Positions 1 through 7,013 are shown, counted from the first letter of the stretch. The stretch is 7,168 nt of DNA from an uncultured Paracoccaceae bacterium (GCA_937900975.1 CALCPC010000247.1:1-7168); one strand, 5' to 3'. A program made the numbers and translations. Notes: generated by a model from the letters alone, not told the origin.

Positions 1-474
1 GATGAGTTGGAGGCGCAGCGCCTTGTCGAACAGGCGCAGCGGGAGATCGAGGCGGCGATGGCGGAACTTGCCGCCGAGGCCGCGCGCCGCGCTGAGCAGG
101 CAGAGGCCGCCGAGGCCGCCGCCGCCCCGCCCGTGCGCCTTCCCGTCGGGCCGCCGATGACCGAGACGGAAAAAGACGACCTCAGACTTGCTGTGCAGCG
201 CTGTTGGAACGTTCCGCCGGGGCTGGAAGGCGCGTCGGACGCGACCGTGGTCTTGGCGGTGGAACTCGACGCCAATGGCCTGATCGTCGCGGGGCCGCGT
301 CTATTGGAGCCCTTGCGCATCGAAAGCCGCAACCGCGAACTGGCCTTCGAAGCCGCAAAACGCGCGCTGATCCGGTGCGGGCGGCGGGGATACGACCTGC
401 CGGCGGCGAAGTTCGCCCAATGGCGTATTCTGGAAGTTGTGTTCGATCCCCAAGGCGTGGTCGCCCGTTGGTAG
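1..474 (+). CDS. tolA: TolA, C-terminal part (5' end lies outside the window)
   Basis: The reading frame is open from base 1 and ends at TAG 472-474, giving 157 residues. Residues 1-42 are an Ala/Glu/Gln/Arg-rich helix, the end of the long periplasmic domain II of TolA. A short Pro-rich hinge follows (about 43-52), then a compact C-terminal domain (about 53-157) with a CWN motif at 68-70 and a second Cys at 126, which could form a disulfide. In the family, TolA is anchored in the inner membrane with TolQR, and its C-terminal domain contacts TolB/Pal to transmit proton-motive-force-driven movement to the outer membrane. The TonB-like fold means automatic annotation may call it an 'energy transducer TonB'; tolB and pal directly downstream make TolA the better call. 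The membrane anchor is not visible here. The leftmost in-frame TTG at base 7 is not a real start, because the frame runs on to the left. Confidence 0.9.
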   Translation, partial: DELEAQRLVEQAQREIEAAMAELAAEAARRAEQAEAAEAAAAPPVRLPVGPPMTETEKDDLRLAVQRCWNVPPGLEGASDATVVLAVELDANGLIVAGPRLLEPLRIESRNRELAFEAAKRALIRCGRRGYDLPAAKFAQWRILEVVFDPQGVVARW

Positions 475-681
475 GCCGCGTCGGCCCGGCGTCGCGCGGC
501 CCAAAGGTTCGGCGCGGCGCACCGCGTCCCGCACCGCGCGTTCTGGCCTGTGTCCGGCGGATTTTCGCCGGCGGCGTTGGCCCAGCTGCCGTCGCCTCAG
601 GGCTGGCGGCGGCGGCGGCGGGCGACTAAACTGCGCACAGAGGGGTATGAGCGCCGGGCGAACCGGACAAAGGGGTGAGCG
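475..681 (+). other. tolA-tolB spacer, GC-rich, with ribosome binding site for tolB
   Basis: This 207-base stretch has no convincing gene. It contains a 6-bp inverted repeat (CCGGCG 554-559 / CGCCGG 566-571, loop GATTTT), with no U-tract after it, and a short GGC trinucleotide run (five copies, 605-619). A purine-rich AAAGGGG at 669-675 sits 6 bases before the tolB ATG and is a good Shine-Dalgarno sequence. TAAACT at 626-631 could be a -10 element, but the matching -35 (CTGGCG, 603-608) is poor, so I do not call a promoter. Confidence 0.5.
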
Positions 682-2001
682 ATGAAACAGGTTTGGTCGG
701 TATTGGCCGCGATTTTTCTGGTGCTGGGCGCCGGGCCGCTTGCGGCGCAATCCCCTCTGCGCATCACGATCACCGAAGGCACGCGAGAGCCTGTGGCCTT
801 TGCCGCCCCCGCCTTTGTCGCCGAAAGCGCCCGCGCGGCAACCATCGCGGCCGACCTGACCGATGTGGTCACGGCCAACCTGACCGGTTCTGGGCTGTTC
901 CGCGATATCCCGGCCACCGCCCATATTGGGCGCATAACCAGCTTCGACGCCCCGGTCCGCTTCAGCGACTGGTCGCTTCTGGATGCGCAGCTTTTGATCA
1001 CGGGATCGGCGACGACCACCGCGGATGGACAATTGGTGGTCAAATTCCGCCTTTGGGATGTGTTTGCGCAGGCCGAGCTTGGCGCCGGTCAGCAATTCGT
1101 CGGCCCATCCTCAAGCTGGCGCCGGATGGCGCACCGCATCGCCGACATAGCCTATGAGCGGCTGACGGGCGAGCCTGGGTATTTCAACAGCCGCATCGCC
1201 TTTGTCTCGGAAACCGGCGCCAAGGGGCAGCGGCGCAAACGCTTGGCGGTCATGGATCAAGACGGGGCCAACCTGTCCTATCTTACAGGCGACGAAACGC
1301 TGCTTCTTGCGCCCCGCTGGTCGCCTGACAATCGCAAGATCCTGTATACAAGCTATGCCAGTGGCCAGCCCGAGGTGGTAGAGCTGGATCTTGCGACGCG
1401 CGCGACGCGGCCCCTGACGGCGCTCGGCCAAGTGGCGTTTGCGCCCCGCTACTCACCAGACGGGCGCCAGGTCGTGCTGTCGGCCAATGAAGGCAGCAAC
1501 ACAGACATCTACCTCGTCGATCCGGCCACCGGCGCGCGGCGGCGCCTGACGACCTCTCCGGCGATCGAGACCGCCCCAAGTTTTTCGCCCGACGGACGCC
1601 AGATCGTGTTTGAAAGCGACCGTTCCGGCACCCAGCAACTCTACGTTATGCCGGCAACGGGCGGCGCGGCGGCGCGCATCTCCTCTGGCCCGGGCCGCTA
1701 TGGCACCCCGGTTTGGAGCCCGCGCGGCGACCGCATTGCCTTCACCAAGATCAACGAGGGCCGGTTCCACATCGGCGTGATGCGCACCGATGGCTCGGAT
1801 GAACGGCTTTTGACGGGAAGTTTTCTGGAAGAAGCGCCAAGCTGGGCACCCAACGGTCGGGTGTTGACATTTTTTCGAGAGACGCAAGGTGCCGAGGGCG
1901 CACCGCAAATCTGGTCGGTTGACATCTCGGGCCGCAATCTGCGCCCCCTGCCGACGCCGGCCTTTGCCTCCGATCCCGCATGGTCGGGCCTGATCCAATA
2001 A
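682..2001 (+). CDS. tolB: Tol-Pal system protein TolB, periplasmic beta-propeller
   Basis: The protein has 439 residues, close to the roughly 430-450 usual for TolB. Residues 1-22 are a Sec signal peptide (Lys2, hydrophobic core, cleavage probably after LAA, A22/Q23), so the mature protein is periplasmic. The new N-terminus followed by a mixed alpha/beta domain (to about 165) corresponds to the part that binds TolA in the family. From about 168 to 439 there is a six-bladed propeller. The blade motif W/Y/F-S-P-D/N recurs with its aromatic residue at 213, 257, 301, 345 and 388, and a final degenerate copy at W434, a spacing of 43-46 residues. In the family this propeller binds Pal, in competition with Pal's attachment to peptidoglycan. 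The ATG at 682 has AAAGGGG 6 bases upstream. Gene order tolA-tolB-pal is the standard one. No broken or missing segment is seen. Confidence 0.97.
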   Translation: MKQVWSVLAAIFLVLGAGPLAAQSPLRITITEGTREPVAFAAPAFVAESARAATIAADLTDVVTANLTGSGLFRDIPATAHIGRITSFDAPVRFSDWSLLDAQLLITGSATTTADGQLVVKFRLWDVFAQAELGAGQQFVGPSSSWRRMAHRIADIAYERLTGEPGYFNSRIAFVSETGAKGQRRKRLAVMDQDGANLSYLTGDETLLLAPRWSPDNRKILYTSYASGQPEVVELDLATRATRPLTALGQVAFAPRYSPDGRQVVLSANEGSNTDIYLVDPATGARRRLTTSPAIETAPSFSPDGRQIVFESDRSGTQQLYVMPATGGAAARISSGPGRYGTPVWSPRGDRIAFTKINEGRFHIGVMRTDGSDERLLTGSFLEEAPSWAPNGRVLTFFRETQGAEGAPQIWSVDISGRNLRPLPTPAFASDPAWSGLIQ

Positions 2002-2011
2002 CCGACGGGAT

Positions 2012-2040
2012 TTGGCGCGCCTCAAGAAACATGGTAAAGA
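2012..2040 (+). promoter_or_regulatory. Weak candidate sigma70-type promoter before pal
   Basis: TTGGCG (2012-2017) and TAAAGA (2035-2040) are separated by 17 bases in the 96-base gap between tolB and pal. The -35 matches TTGACA at 4 of 6 positions and the -10 matches TATAAT at 3 of 6. The spacing is ideal, but such matches arise by chance. Internal promoters ahead of pal are known in other bacteria. Readthrough from tolB would be the alternative. Confidence 0.25.
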
Positions 2041-2088
2041 CATCTCAGAGCCGGTGAAATCGGCCGACCGTCAATAGGGCACGGGTGT

Positions 2089-2092
2089 GAGG
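2089..2092 (+). promoter_or_regulatory. Ribosome binding site deciding the pal start
   Basis: GAGG lies 5 bases before ATG 2098. Two in-frame GTG codons at 2092 and 2095 directly precede that ATG and overlap or abut this site, so they are less likely to be the start. Using the ATG removes two residues from the longest reading. Confidence 0.6.
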
Positions 2093-2097
2093 TGGTG

Positions 2098-2628
2098 ATG
2101 AGCATTTCGAAACTTGGATGGATCCTTGTGGCTGCGCTGGCGTTGACCGCCTGCAGCCGGGGTGAGAACGCAGACGCGCTTTTCCAGGGGCAAACCAGTC
2201 TTGAGGATGAGTTCGCCGCCGCCGGCGCGCTGGGTCCCGATGGTCAGCCGCTGCCGCCGACAAGCCGCGCATTCTTTCAGCAGGTGATCGGCGACCGGGT
2301 GTTCTTTTCCGTCGATCAGCACCAGCTGACGCCAGAGGCGACCGCAGTTCTGGACCAGCAAGCCAACTGGTTGCTGGCCAACGCGGCCGGCACGATCACG
2401 ATCGAGGGCCACGCGGATGAGCAGGGGACACGCGACTACAATATCGCGCTGTCCAACCGCCGTGCCGCGGCTGTGCGCGACTATTTGGTCACGCGCGGTG
2501 TGCCGGATGGGCGGCTGACGCTGGTTCCGTTCGGTAAGGAGCGTCCGGTGGAGGTTTGCTCGACCGAGGCTTGTTATTCGAAAAACCGCCGCGCTGTGAC
2601 CGTCGTCGGTTCCGCCATCGGGTCCTAG
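2098..2628 (+). CDS. pal: Peptidoglycan-associated lipoprotein Pal
   Basis: From ATG 2098 the protein has 176 residues. It starts with a lipoprotein signal: Lys5, a hydrophobic stretch, then the lipobox LTAC ending at Cys19, which would be lipidated and anchored in the outer membrane. Ser20 follows the Cys; there is no Asp at +2, which would act as an inner-membrane retention signal in E. coli. After a linker (20-58) comes an OmpA-like peptidoglycan-binding domain. Its hallmark segment at about 102-126 includes GHADEQGT, YNIALS and the RA pair. Asp107 and Arg122 correspond to the residues that grip diaminopimelate in the family. Cys154 and Cys159 near the C-terminus probably form a disulfide, as seen in many alphaproteobacterial Pal proteins. 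Pal tethers the outer membrane to the cell wall and is released by TolB. The stop lies 6 bases before cpoB, so the two are probably co-translated. Confidence 0.96.
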   Translation: MSISKLGWILVAALALTACSRGENADALFQGQTSLEDEFAAAGALGPDGQPLPPTSRAFFQQVIGDRVFFSVDQHQLTPEATAVLDQQANWLLANAAGTITIEGHADEQGTRDYNIALSNRRAAAVRDYLVTRGVPDGRLTLVPFGKERPVEVCSTEACYSKNRRAVTVVGSAIGS

Positions 2629-2634
2629 GCGGCG

Positions 2635-3579
2635 ATGACCCGGATCCTGGTGCTTCTGGCGCTGTGCGTGCCCGGGCTCGGCTTCGCTGCGGATGCCGAG
2701 ACGCTGGCCGATATCCGGGCAGAACTTCAGATGCTGGAACGCGACATCGCGACCCTGCGGCGGGAGCTTTCCACCACGTCGCCCGCAACCAGCGAGATCG
2801 CGGATCCCGCGCCGATCTTCCAGCGTTTGAACGCGCTTGAGGCCGAGGCCGTGCGGATCACAGCGGATGTGGAGGCGCTGCGGCTAGAGGTCGATCGGAT
2901 CGTGCGCGACGGCACCAACCGCATCGATGATCTCGATTTCAGACTGACAGAGCTTGAGGGCGGCGATCTTGCCGCGCTCGACGCACCGGCGCCGCTTGGG
3001 GAAGGGGTCCTTCCACCCGGGGGGGCGGACGGGGCGCGCCCGGGCACGCTCGACACCAGTGTCAGACCGCGGCCCCGCGACGCGGCCGCGGCAGCGCCGA
3101 CGTCAGAGCCGTTGCCAAGCCAAGATCCGCGGCCGGCTGCGACGGACCCGATCGTTGCCGCGCCCGAAACCCCGCCCGCGCCGCAACTGGCCGTGAATGA
3201 GCGGACGGATTTCGACACGGCAAAGCGCGCGTTCGATACCGGCAATTATAGCCAGGCCGCCGATCAGTTCGCGCAATTCATGCAGCTTTATCCCGGTGGC
3301 CCGCGCAACCACGAGGCGGCTTTCTGGCGGGGGGAGGCGCTGTACGAACAGGGCATCTGGACGGGCGCGGCGCGGGCCTATCTCGCTGCCTTCAGTGGCA
3401 ATCCAAGCGGGCCGAAGGCAGCGGATGCGCTTTTGCGGCTTGGCACCAGCCTTGGCCGGCTGGGTCAGACCGATGAGGCGTGTCTGACGCTTGCCGAGGT
3501 TGGCAAACGTTTCCCCAGTGCTGGGGCCGCGACGGTGGCTGGGGTCGCGGCCGAACAGCGCGCGCTCTCCTGCTCTTAA
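2635..3579 (+). CDS. cpoB: Cell division coordinator CpoB (YbgF), coiled coil plus TPR, periplasmic
   Basis: The protein has 314 residues. Residues 1-18 are a signal peptide (Arg3, hydrophobic core, cleavage near GFA, A18/A19). About 20-110 is a heptad-like, Glu/Arg/Leu-rich helix, corresponding to the trimerising coiled coil of YbgF. About 112-187 is a low-complexity Pro/Ala/Arg linker that is poorly conserved in the family. About 188-300 holds three TPR-like helix pairs, the first beginning near the FDTAKRAFDTGNYSQAA segment and continuing through PGGPRNHEAAFWRGEALY. Cys283 and Cys313 lie in the C-terminal part. In E. coli CpoB binds TolA and links outer-membrane constriction to PBP1B and septal wall synthesis. 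The ATG lies 6 bases after the pal stop with only a weak AGGCGG before it, which suggests translational coupling. The linker DNA contains a run of seven G (3019-3025). The frame remains open through it. Confidence 0.93.
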   Translation: MTRILVLLALCVPGLGFAADAETLADIRAELQMLERDIATLRRELSTTSPATSEIADPAPIFQRLNALEAEAVRITADVEALRLEVDRIVRDGTNRIDDLDFRLTELEGGDLAALDAPAPLGEGVLPPGGADGARPGTLDTSVRPRPRDAAAAAPTSEPLPSQDPRPAATDPIVAAPETPPAPQLAVNERTDFDTAKRAFDTGNYSQAADQFAQFMQLYPGGPRNHEAAFWRGEALYEQGIWTGAARAYLAAFSGNPSGPKAADALLRLGTSLGRLGQTDEACLTLAEVGKRFPSAGAATVAGVAAEQRALSCS

Positions 3580-3590
3580 AAGATGCTGCG

Positions 3591-4805
3591 TTGGCGCGCG
3601 GCTTTGACGCGCTGCCGCCGGGGCCGGTGGGTGGCGCCGTCTCGGGGGGCAGCGACTCTTATGCGCTGCTCCTGCTTGCGGCGGCCTGGGCAGAAACCGC
3701 CGGGCGCCGTCTGACCGTTGCAACGGTTGACCACAATCTGCGGCCGGAAAGCCGCGCCGAGGCGGATGCCGTCGCGGCCTTTGCCGCGGCCAAAAACCTA
3801 AGCCACCGGACCCTGACCTGGGAGGAGCCGCCCGCCGGGAACCTTCAAGATGCCGCGCGCCGCGCGCGCTACCGCTTGCTTGGCGATTGGGCGCGGGATG
3901 GGGGGCTTGGTGCTGTTCTGCTTGGCCATACGCTCGACGATCAGGCGGAAACGGTGTTGCAGCGGCTTGTCCGGGGCTCGGGCGTGGACGGGCTGTCGGC
4001 GATGGCGCCGCTCCACCGTCGCGAGGGGGTGCTTTGGGCCCGCCCTCTGCTGTGCCTTCGGCGCGCGGATCTTCGCGCGATGCTCTCCCGTATGGCGGTG
4101 ACATGGCAGGAGGATCCGAGCAACGACGACACCCGGTTCCAGCGGGTGCAGCTGCGCCACGCCGGCGAAAACCTCGACGCCATCGGTCTGACCGCTGAGC
4201 GGCTGGCGGCCACCGCCGATCGCATGGCGCTGGCCCGCGATGCGTTGGAGCATTTGGCCGCCGAAACTGCGGCGCGGGCTGTCACGGCCGACGCGCTAGG
4301 CTATCTTCGGATCGACACCGGCACGCTGCGCCTTGCACCGTTGGAGACGCAATTGCGCCTCTTGGCGGCGGGGCTGATCTGGGTGACGGGCGTGGCCTAT
4401 CGGCCCCGGTTATCGACGCTGAAACCAGCGCTTGCCGCCGCGCTGTCGCCGGGATTTCGCGCAACAACGCTGCACGGTGCGATCCTGGCCGACGACAAGG
4501 GCGCGCTTCTTGTCACGCGAGAGCCTGGACGCACCATGGGTCCGGTCCGCGCCGGCGCGCTGTGGGATCAGCGCTGGACAACGCCGCCCCGCCCCGGCGC
4601 CCATCTGCGCGCGATGACAAAGCGTGAGCTTGCCGAGGCCGGTTGGAAGGCCTCTGGCCACCCGTATCTTGCCTGCCGCAGCGTTCCCGGGCTGTTTGAA
4701 AATCAGGCGCTTCTTGCCGCACCCTTTGCAAACCCTTTGAAAGGGTGCCATTTTATGCTCGCGCGACCGCCAGAGGCGTTTTTCAACAGCCTGACCACGC
4801 GTTGA
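3591..4805 (+). CDS. tilS: tRNA(Ile)-lysidine synthetase TilS (start uncertain)
   Basis: TilS attaches lysine, with ATP, to C34 of tRNA-Ile(CAU), switching its reading from AUG to AUA. It is a cytosolic, usually essential enzyme. Counting from TTG 3591 (404 residues), the N-type PP-loop ATP motif SGGSDS is at 18-23, VDHNLR at 46-51, an NLQDAARRARY-type segment at 84-94, GHTLDDQAET at 112-121, and WQEDPSN at 172-178 followed by an Arg-rich RFQRVQLR. The TilS N-terminal domain is therefore complete. The C-terminal half (about 200-404) is less conserved, as is usual. There is no ATG in this frame near the start. In-frame options are TTG 3591 (11 bases after the cpoB stop, weak AAAAGA 7 bases upstream), CTG 3570, or GTG 3480 deep inside cpoB (100-base overlap). 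I prefer TTG 3591 because it puts about 17 residues before the PP loop, normal for the family. Confidence 0.9.
   Translation: MARGFDALPPGPVGGAVSGGSDSYALLLLAAAWAETAGRRLTVATVDHNLRPESRAEADAVAAFAAAKNLSHRTLTWEEPPAGNLQDAARRARYRLLGDWARDGGLGAVLLGHTLDDQAETVLQRLVRGSGVDGLSAMAPLHRREGVLWARPLLCLRRADLRAMLSRMAVTWQEDPSNDDTRFQRVQLRHAGENLDAIGLTAERLAATADRMALARDALEHLAAETAARAVTADALGYLRIDTGTLRLAPLETQLRLLAAGLIWVTGVAYRPRLSTLKPALAAALSPGFRATTLHGAILADDKGALLVTREPGRTMGPVRAGALWDQRWTTPPRPGAHLRAMTKRELAEAGWKASGHPYLACRSVPGLFENQALLAAPFANPLKGCHFMLARPPEAFFNSLTTR
4719..4748 (+). repeat. Inverted repeat with two alternative pairings inside the 3' end of tilS
   Basis: GCACCCTTT (4719-4727) is the exact reverse complement of AAAGGGTGC (4740-4748), a 9-bp stem with a 12-base loop. 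The loop itself contains a second ACCCTTT (4732-4738) that can pair instead with AAAGGGT (4740-4746), giving a tighter hairpin. The same right arm can therefore choose between two left arms. A short TTTT (4751-4754) follows. The element lies within tilS codons, about 50 bases before the stop, and just upstream of the candidate ftsH promoter. Its role is unknown. Confidence 0.5.
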
Positions 4806-4829
4806 AACCCGCCGCGCTGGCCATATCTT
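4801..4829 (+). promoter_or_regulatory. Candidate ftsH promoter, heat-shock (RpoH) or sigma70 type, overlapping the tilS stop
   Basis: Read as an alphaproteobacterial RpoH promoter (CTTG, 16-17 bases, CYTATNT), GTTG 4801-4804 is followed 17 bases later by CATATCT 4822-4828, one mismatch in each box. Read as a sigma70 promoter, TTGAAA 4802-4807 (5 of 6) and TATCTT 4824-4829 (4 of 6) are 16 bases apart. Either way transcription would begin near 4835, leaving a leader of about 40 bases before GTG 4878. ftsH is heat-inducible in E. coli and Caulobacter, which fits the RpoH reading. Confidence 0.5.
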
Positions 4830-4863
4830 ATGCGCAAAGCCGCAGCACAGCCGCTGTGGACGG

Positions 4864-4870
4864 AGAGGAG
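4864..4870 (+). promoter_or_regulatory. Strong Shine-Dalgarno site fixing the ftsH start at GTG 4878
   Basis: AGAGGAG ends 7 bases before GTG 4878, near-ideal sequence and spacing. The in-frame ATG at 4830 has no comparable site and lies upstream of the start point expected from the candidate promoter. Confidence 0.75.
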
Positions 4871-4877
4871 ATTTTTC

Positions 4878-6806
4878 GTGGGGAATTCCAAAAACATTGC
4901 GTTCTGGATTATCCTGCTCGTCCTGTTGATGGCCTTGTTCCAGGTTTTCAACAACACCGGGCCGAGCGGCAGCGCGAGCCGCATAAGCTATTCCGACTTC
5001 CTCCAGCGCCTGGACACAGGGCAGGTGGCAGAGGTCAGCCTGGATGGTGAGAACGTCACGTTCCAAACCACCGACGGCGTGACCTATCGCACGATCCAGC
5101 CCCGTGACAGCGATCTGGTCGCGCAGCTGCGCGCGGCCGACGTGCGCAGCGAGGCCGTCCCGCAGGAGCAGTCGGGCCTGATGGCAACGCTCAGCCTGTG
5201 GCTGCCGATGCTGCTTTTGATCGGCGTCTGGATTTTCTTTATGAACCGGATGCAGGGCGGCGGACGTGGCGGCGCGATGGGCTTTGGCAAATCCAAGGCC
5301 AAGATGCTGACGGAGAAGTCGGGGAAAGTGACCTTCGACGATGTCGCCGGCATCGACGAGGCGAAGGAGGAGTTGGAGGAGATTGTCGACTTCCTCCGCG
5401 ATCCGCAGAAGTTTAGCCGGCTCGGCGGCAAAATCCCGAAAGGCGCCCTGCTGGTCGGCCCCCCGGGGACGGGTAAAACGCTGCTGGCCCGCGCCATCGC
5501 GGGGGAGGCCGGGGTGCCTTTCTTCACCATCTCGGGCTCTGACTTTGTTGAGATGTTCGTGGGTGTCGGCGCAAGCCGTGTGCGCGACATGTTCGAGCAG
5601 GCCAAGAAAAACGCCCCCTGCATCGTCTTTATCGACGAGATCGATGCCGTCGGCCGGCATCGCGGCGCTGGCTATGGCGGCGGCAATGATGAGCGTGAGC
5701 AGACGCTTAACCAGCTTCTGGTTGAGATGGACGGGTTCGAGGCCAACGAAGGCGTGATCCTGCTCGCGGCCACCAACCGTGCCGACGTTTTGGACCCCGC
5801 ATTGAAGCGCCCCGGCCGGTTCGACCGCCAGGTGCATGTGCCAAACCCCGACATCAAAGGGCGGCAGAAGATTTTGGAGGTTCATGCCCGCAAAATCCGG
5901 CTCGGTCCGGATGTCGATCTGCGCATCATCGCCCGCGGCACGCCCGGGTTCTCGGGCGCTGACCTCGCGAACCTTGTCAACGAGGCCGCCCTCGGCGCCG
6001 CCCGCCTCGGCAAGCGGTTTGTCACCATGGTCGATTTCGAGAACGCCAAGGACAAGGTGATGATGGGCGCCGAGCGCCGCTCGATGGTGCTGACCGACAA
6101 GCAAAAAGAGATGACCGCCTATCACGAGGCCGGCCATGCCATCGTCGGCCTGACCCTGCCGGAATGCGATCCCGTCTATAAGGCGACGATCATTCCGCGC
6201 GGCGGCGCGCTTGGCATGGTGGTCAGCTTGCCCGAGATCGACCGGCTGAACTGGCACAAGGTCGAGTGTGAGCAAAAGCTGGCCATGACCATGGCTGGAA
6301 AGGCCGCCGAGATTATCAAATGGGGTGAGGATCGCGTGTCGAACGGTCCCGCGGGCGACATCCAGCAGGCTTCTGCGCTGGCCCGCGCGATGATTATGCG
6401 CTGGGGCATGTCGGATGCCGTCGGCAATATCGACTATCAGGAGGCGCATGAGGGCTATATGGGCGGCACCGCCGGCGGGTTCTCGATCTCGACCAAGACC
6501 AAGGAGTTGGTCGAGGACGAGGTGAAGCGCCTGATCGACGATGGGTACGCCACCGCCACCAACATCCTGACCGAGCGTGGTGAGGAGTTTGAGCGGCTGG
6601 CGAAAGCGCTTCTCGAATATGAAACGCTGACCGGCGAGGAAATCACCCGCGTCATCCGCGGGGAGCCGCCGACGCCCGAAGACGATGATGATGGCGCGGC
6701 CGCCAAGATCTCGGACAAGCCAAGCGTTGCGGCAATTCCCAAAGCGGGCCGCCCGCGGCGGAAACCGTCCGGGGATGGTGGGATGGAGCCAGAGCCGACC
6801 GCTTAG
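4878..6806 (+). CDS. ftsH: ATP-dependent zinc metalloprotease FtsH
   Basis: From GTG 4878 the protein has 642 residues, close to E. coli FtsH (about 645). It is an inner-membrane AAA+ protease that extracts and degrades misassembled membrane proteins and regulators such as RpoH and LpxC. Visible in order: transmembrane helix 1 (about 8-24), a periplasmic domain (about 25-103), transmembrane helix 2 (about 104-122), Walker A GPPGTGKT (194-201), the pore-loop segment beginning MFVGVGAS (226-233), Walker B IVFIDEID (249-256), the second region of homology with Arg314 and Arg317 as likely arginine fingers, and the zinc site HEAGH (416-420) with Asp494 as probable third ligand. The tail (about 595-642) is typically variable, with four Asp (602-605) and a basic patch. 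A longer reading from ATG 4830 adds 16 residues that look unlike FtsH. The gene follows tilS by 72 bases and probably has its own promoter as well as readthrough. Confidence 0.97.
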   Translation: MGNSKNIAFWIILLVLLMALFQVFNNTGPSGSASRISYSDFLQRLDTGQVAEVSLDGENVTFQTTDGVTYRTIQPRDSDLVAQLRAADVRSEAVPQEQSGLMATLSLWLPMLLLIGVWIFFMNRMQGGGRGGAMGFGKSKAKMLTEKSGKVTFDDVAGIDEAKEELEEIVDFLRDPQKFSRLGGKIPKGALLVGPPGTGKTLLARAIAGEAGVPFFTISGSDFVEMFVGVGASRVRDMFEQAKKNAPCIVFIDEIDAVGRHRGAGYGGGNDEREQTLNQLLVEMDGFEANEGVILLAATNRADVLDPALKRPGRFDRQVHVPNPDIKGRQKILEVHARKIRLGPDVDLRIIARGTPGFSGADLANLVNEAALGAARLGKRFVTMVDFENAKDKVMMGAERRSMVLTDKQKEMTAYHEAGHAIVGLTLPECDPVYKATIIPRGGALGMVVSLPEIDRLNWHKVECEQKLAMTMAGKAAEIIKWGEDRVSNGPAGDIQQASALARAMIMRWGMSDAVGNIDYQEAHEGYMGGTAGGFSISTKTKELVEDEVKRLIDDGYATATNILTERGEEFERLAKALLEYETLTGEEITRVIRGEPPTPEDDDDGAAAKISDKPSVAAIPKAGRPRRKPSGDGGMEPEPTA

Positions 6807-6896
6807 ACCGCACCGCGCCGACAACGGGCCAAAGGCTGCTCCGCCAGGGCATCGCCTTAGACACTCCGAACGCCGCGGGACCGTCGCCCCAAAGAC

Positions 6897-6933
6897 ACCG
6901 CCGCGCCCCATTCGGGCGCGGCGGTTATCATTT
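6897..6933 (+). terminator. Probable intrinsic terminator after ftsH
   Basis: ACCGCCGCGCCC (6897-6908) pairs perfectly with GGGCGCGGCGGT (6914-6925): 12 bp around the 5-base loop CATTC, 90 bases after the ftsH stop. The tail on the plus strand is TATCATTT, only partly U-rich, so termination may be incomplete or need Rho. The minus-strand side lacks a U-tract, so the element best serves plus-strand transcription. Confidence 0.7.
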
Positions 6934-6942
6934 GCGCTGAGC

Positions 6943-6961
6943 GTCCGGCGTGTCACCGGAC
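6943..6961 (+). repeat. Short inverted repeat downstream of the ftsH terminator
   Basis: GTCCGG (6943-6948) and CCGGAC (6956-6961) form a 6-bp stem around a 7-base loop. No U-tract follows. At this GC content such a repeat can occur by chance. It could be an operator or a secondary stop for transcripts that pass the first hairpin. Confidence 0.3.
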
Positions 6962-6993
6962 TTGACTTTGCGGCGGTGGAAGGCTGTCTGGGT

Positions 6994-7013
6994 GCGGGGC
7001 AGCTTCGCCCCGC
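6994..7013 (+). repeat. Second short GC inverted repeat
   Basis: GCGGGGC (6994-7000) and GCCCCGC (7007-7013) form a 7-bp stem with the 6-base loop AGCTTC. There is no T-run behind it on either strand, so it is not a clear intrinsic terminator. Confidence 0.35.

Noticed and set aside
437..685. An 82-codon plus-strand frame spanning the tolA-tolB gap, its TGA overlapping the tolB ATG
   Set aside because: The ATGA overlap looks like coupling, but the frame begins at TTG inside tolA, is Arg- and Gly-rich including the translated GGC run, and resembles no known protein.
301..1095. A 264-codon minus-strand frame across the tolA-tolB junction
   Set aside because: Arg/Gly/Pro-rich shadow of tolA and tolB with no domain or signal; both overlapped genes are secure.
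1310..1990. Periodic similarity inside tolB that looks like a tandem DNA repeat
   Set aside because: It reflects the propeller blade motif at protein level (spacing 43-46 residues). The DNA copies are too diverged to be a recent repeat.
2727..3245. A 172-codon minus-strand frame, Ser-rich, opposite cpoB
   Set aside because: Its Ser/Arg-rich composition is simply the complement of the Ala/Asp/Glu-rich cpoB coiled coil and linker codons.
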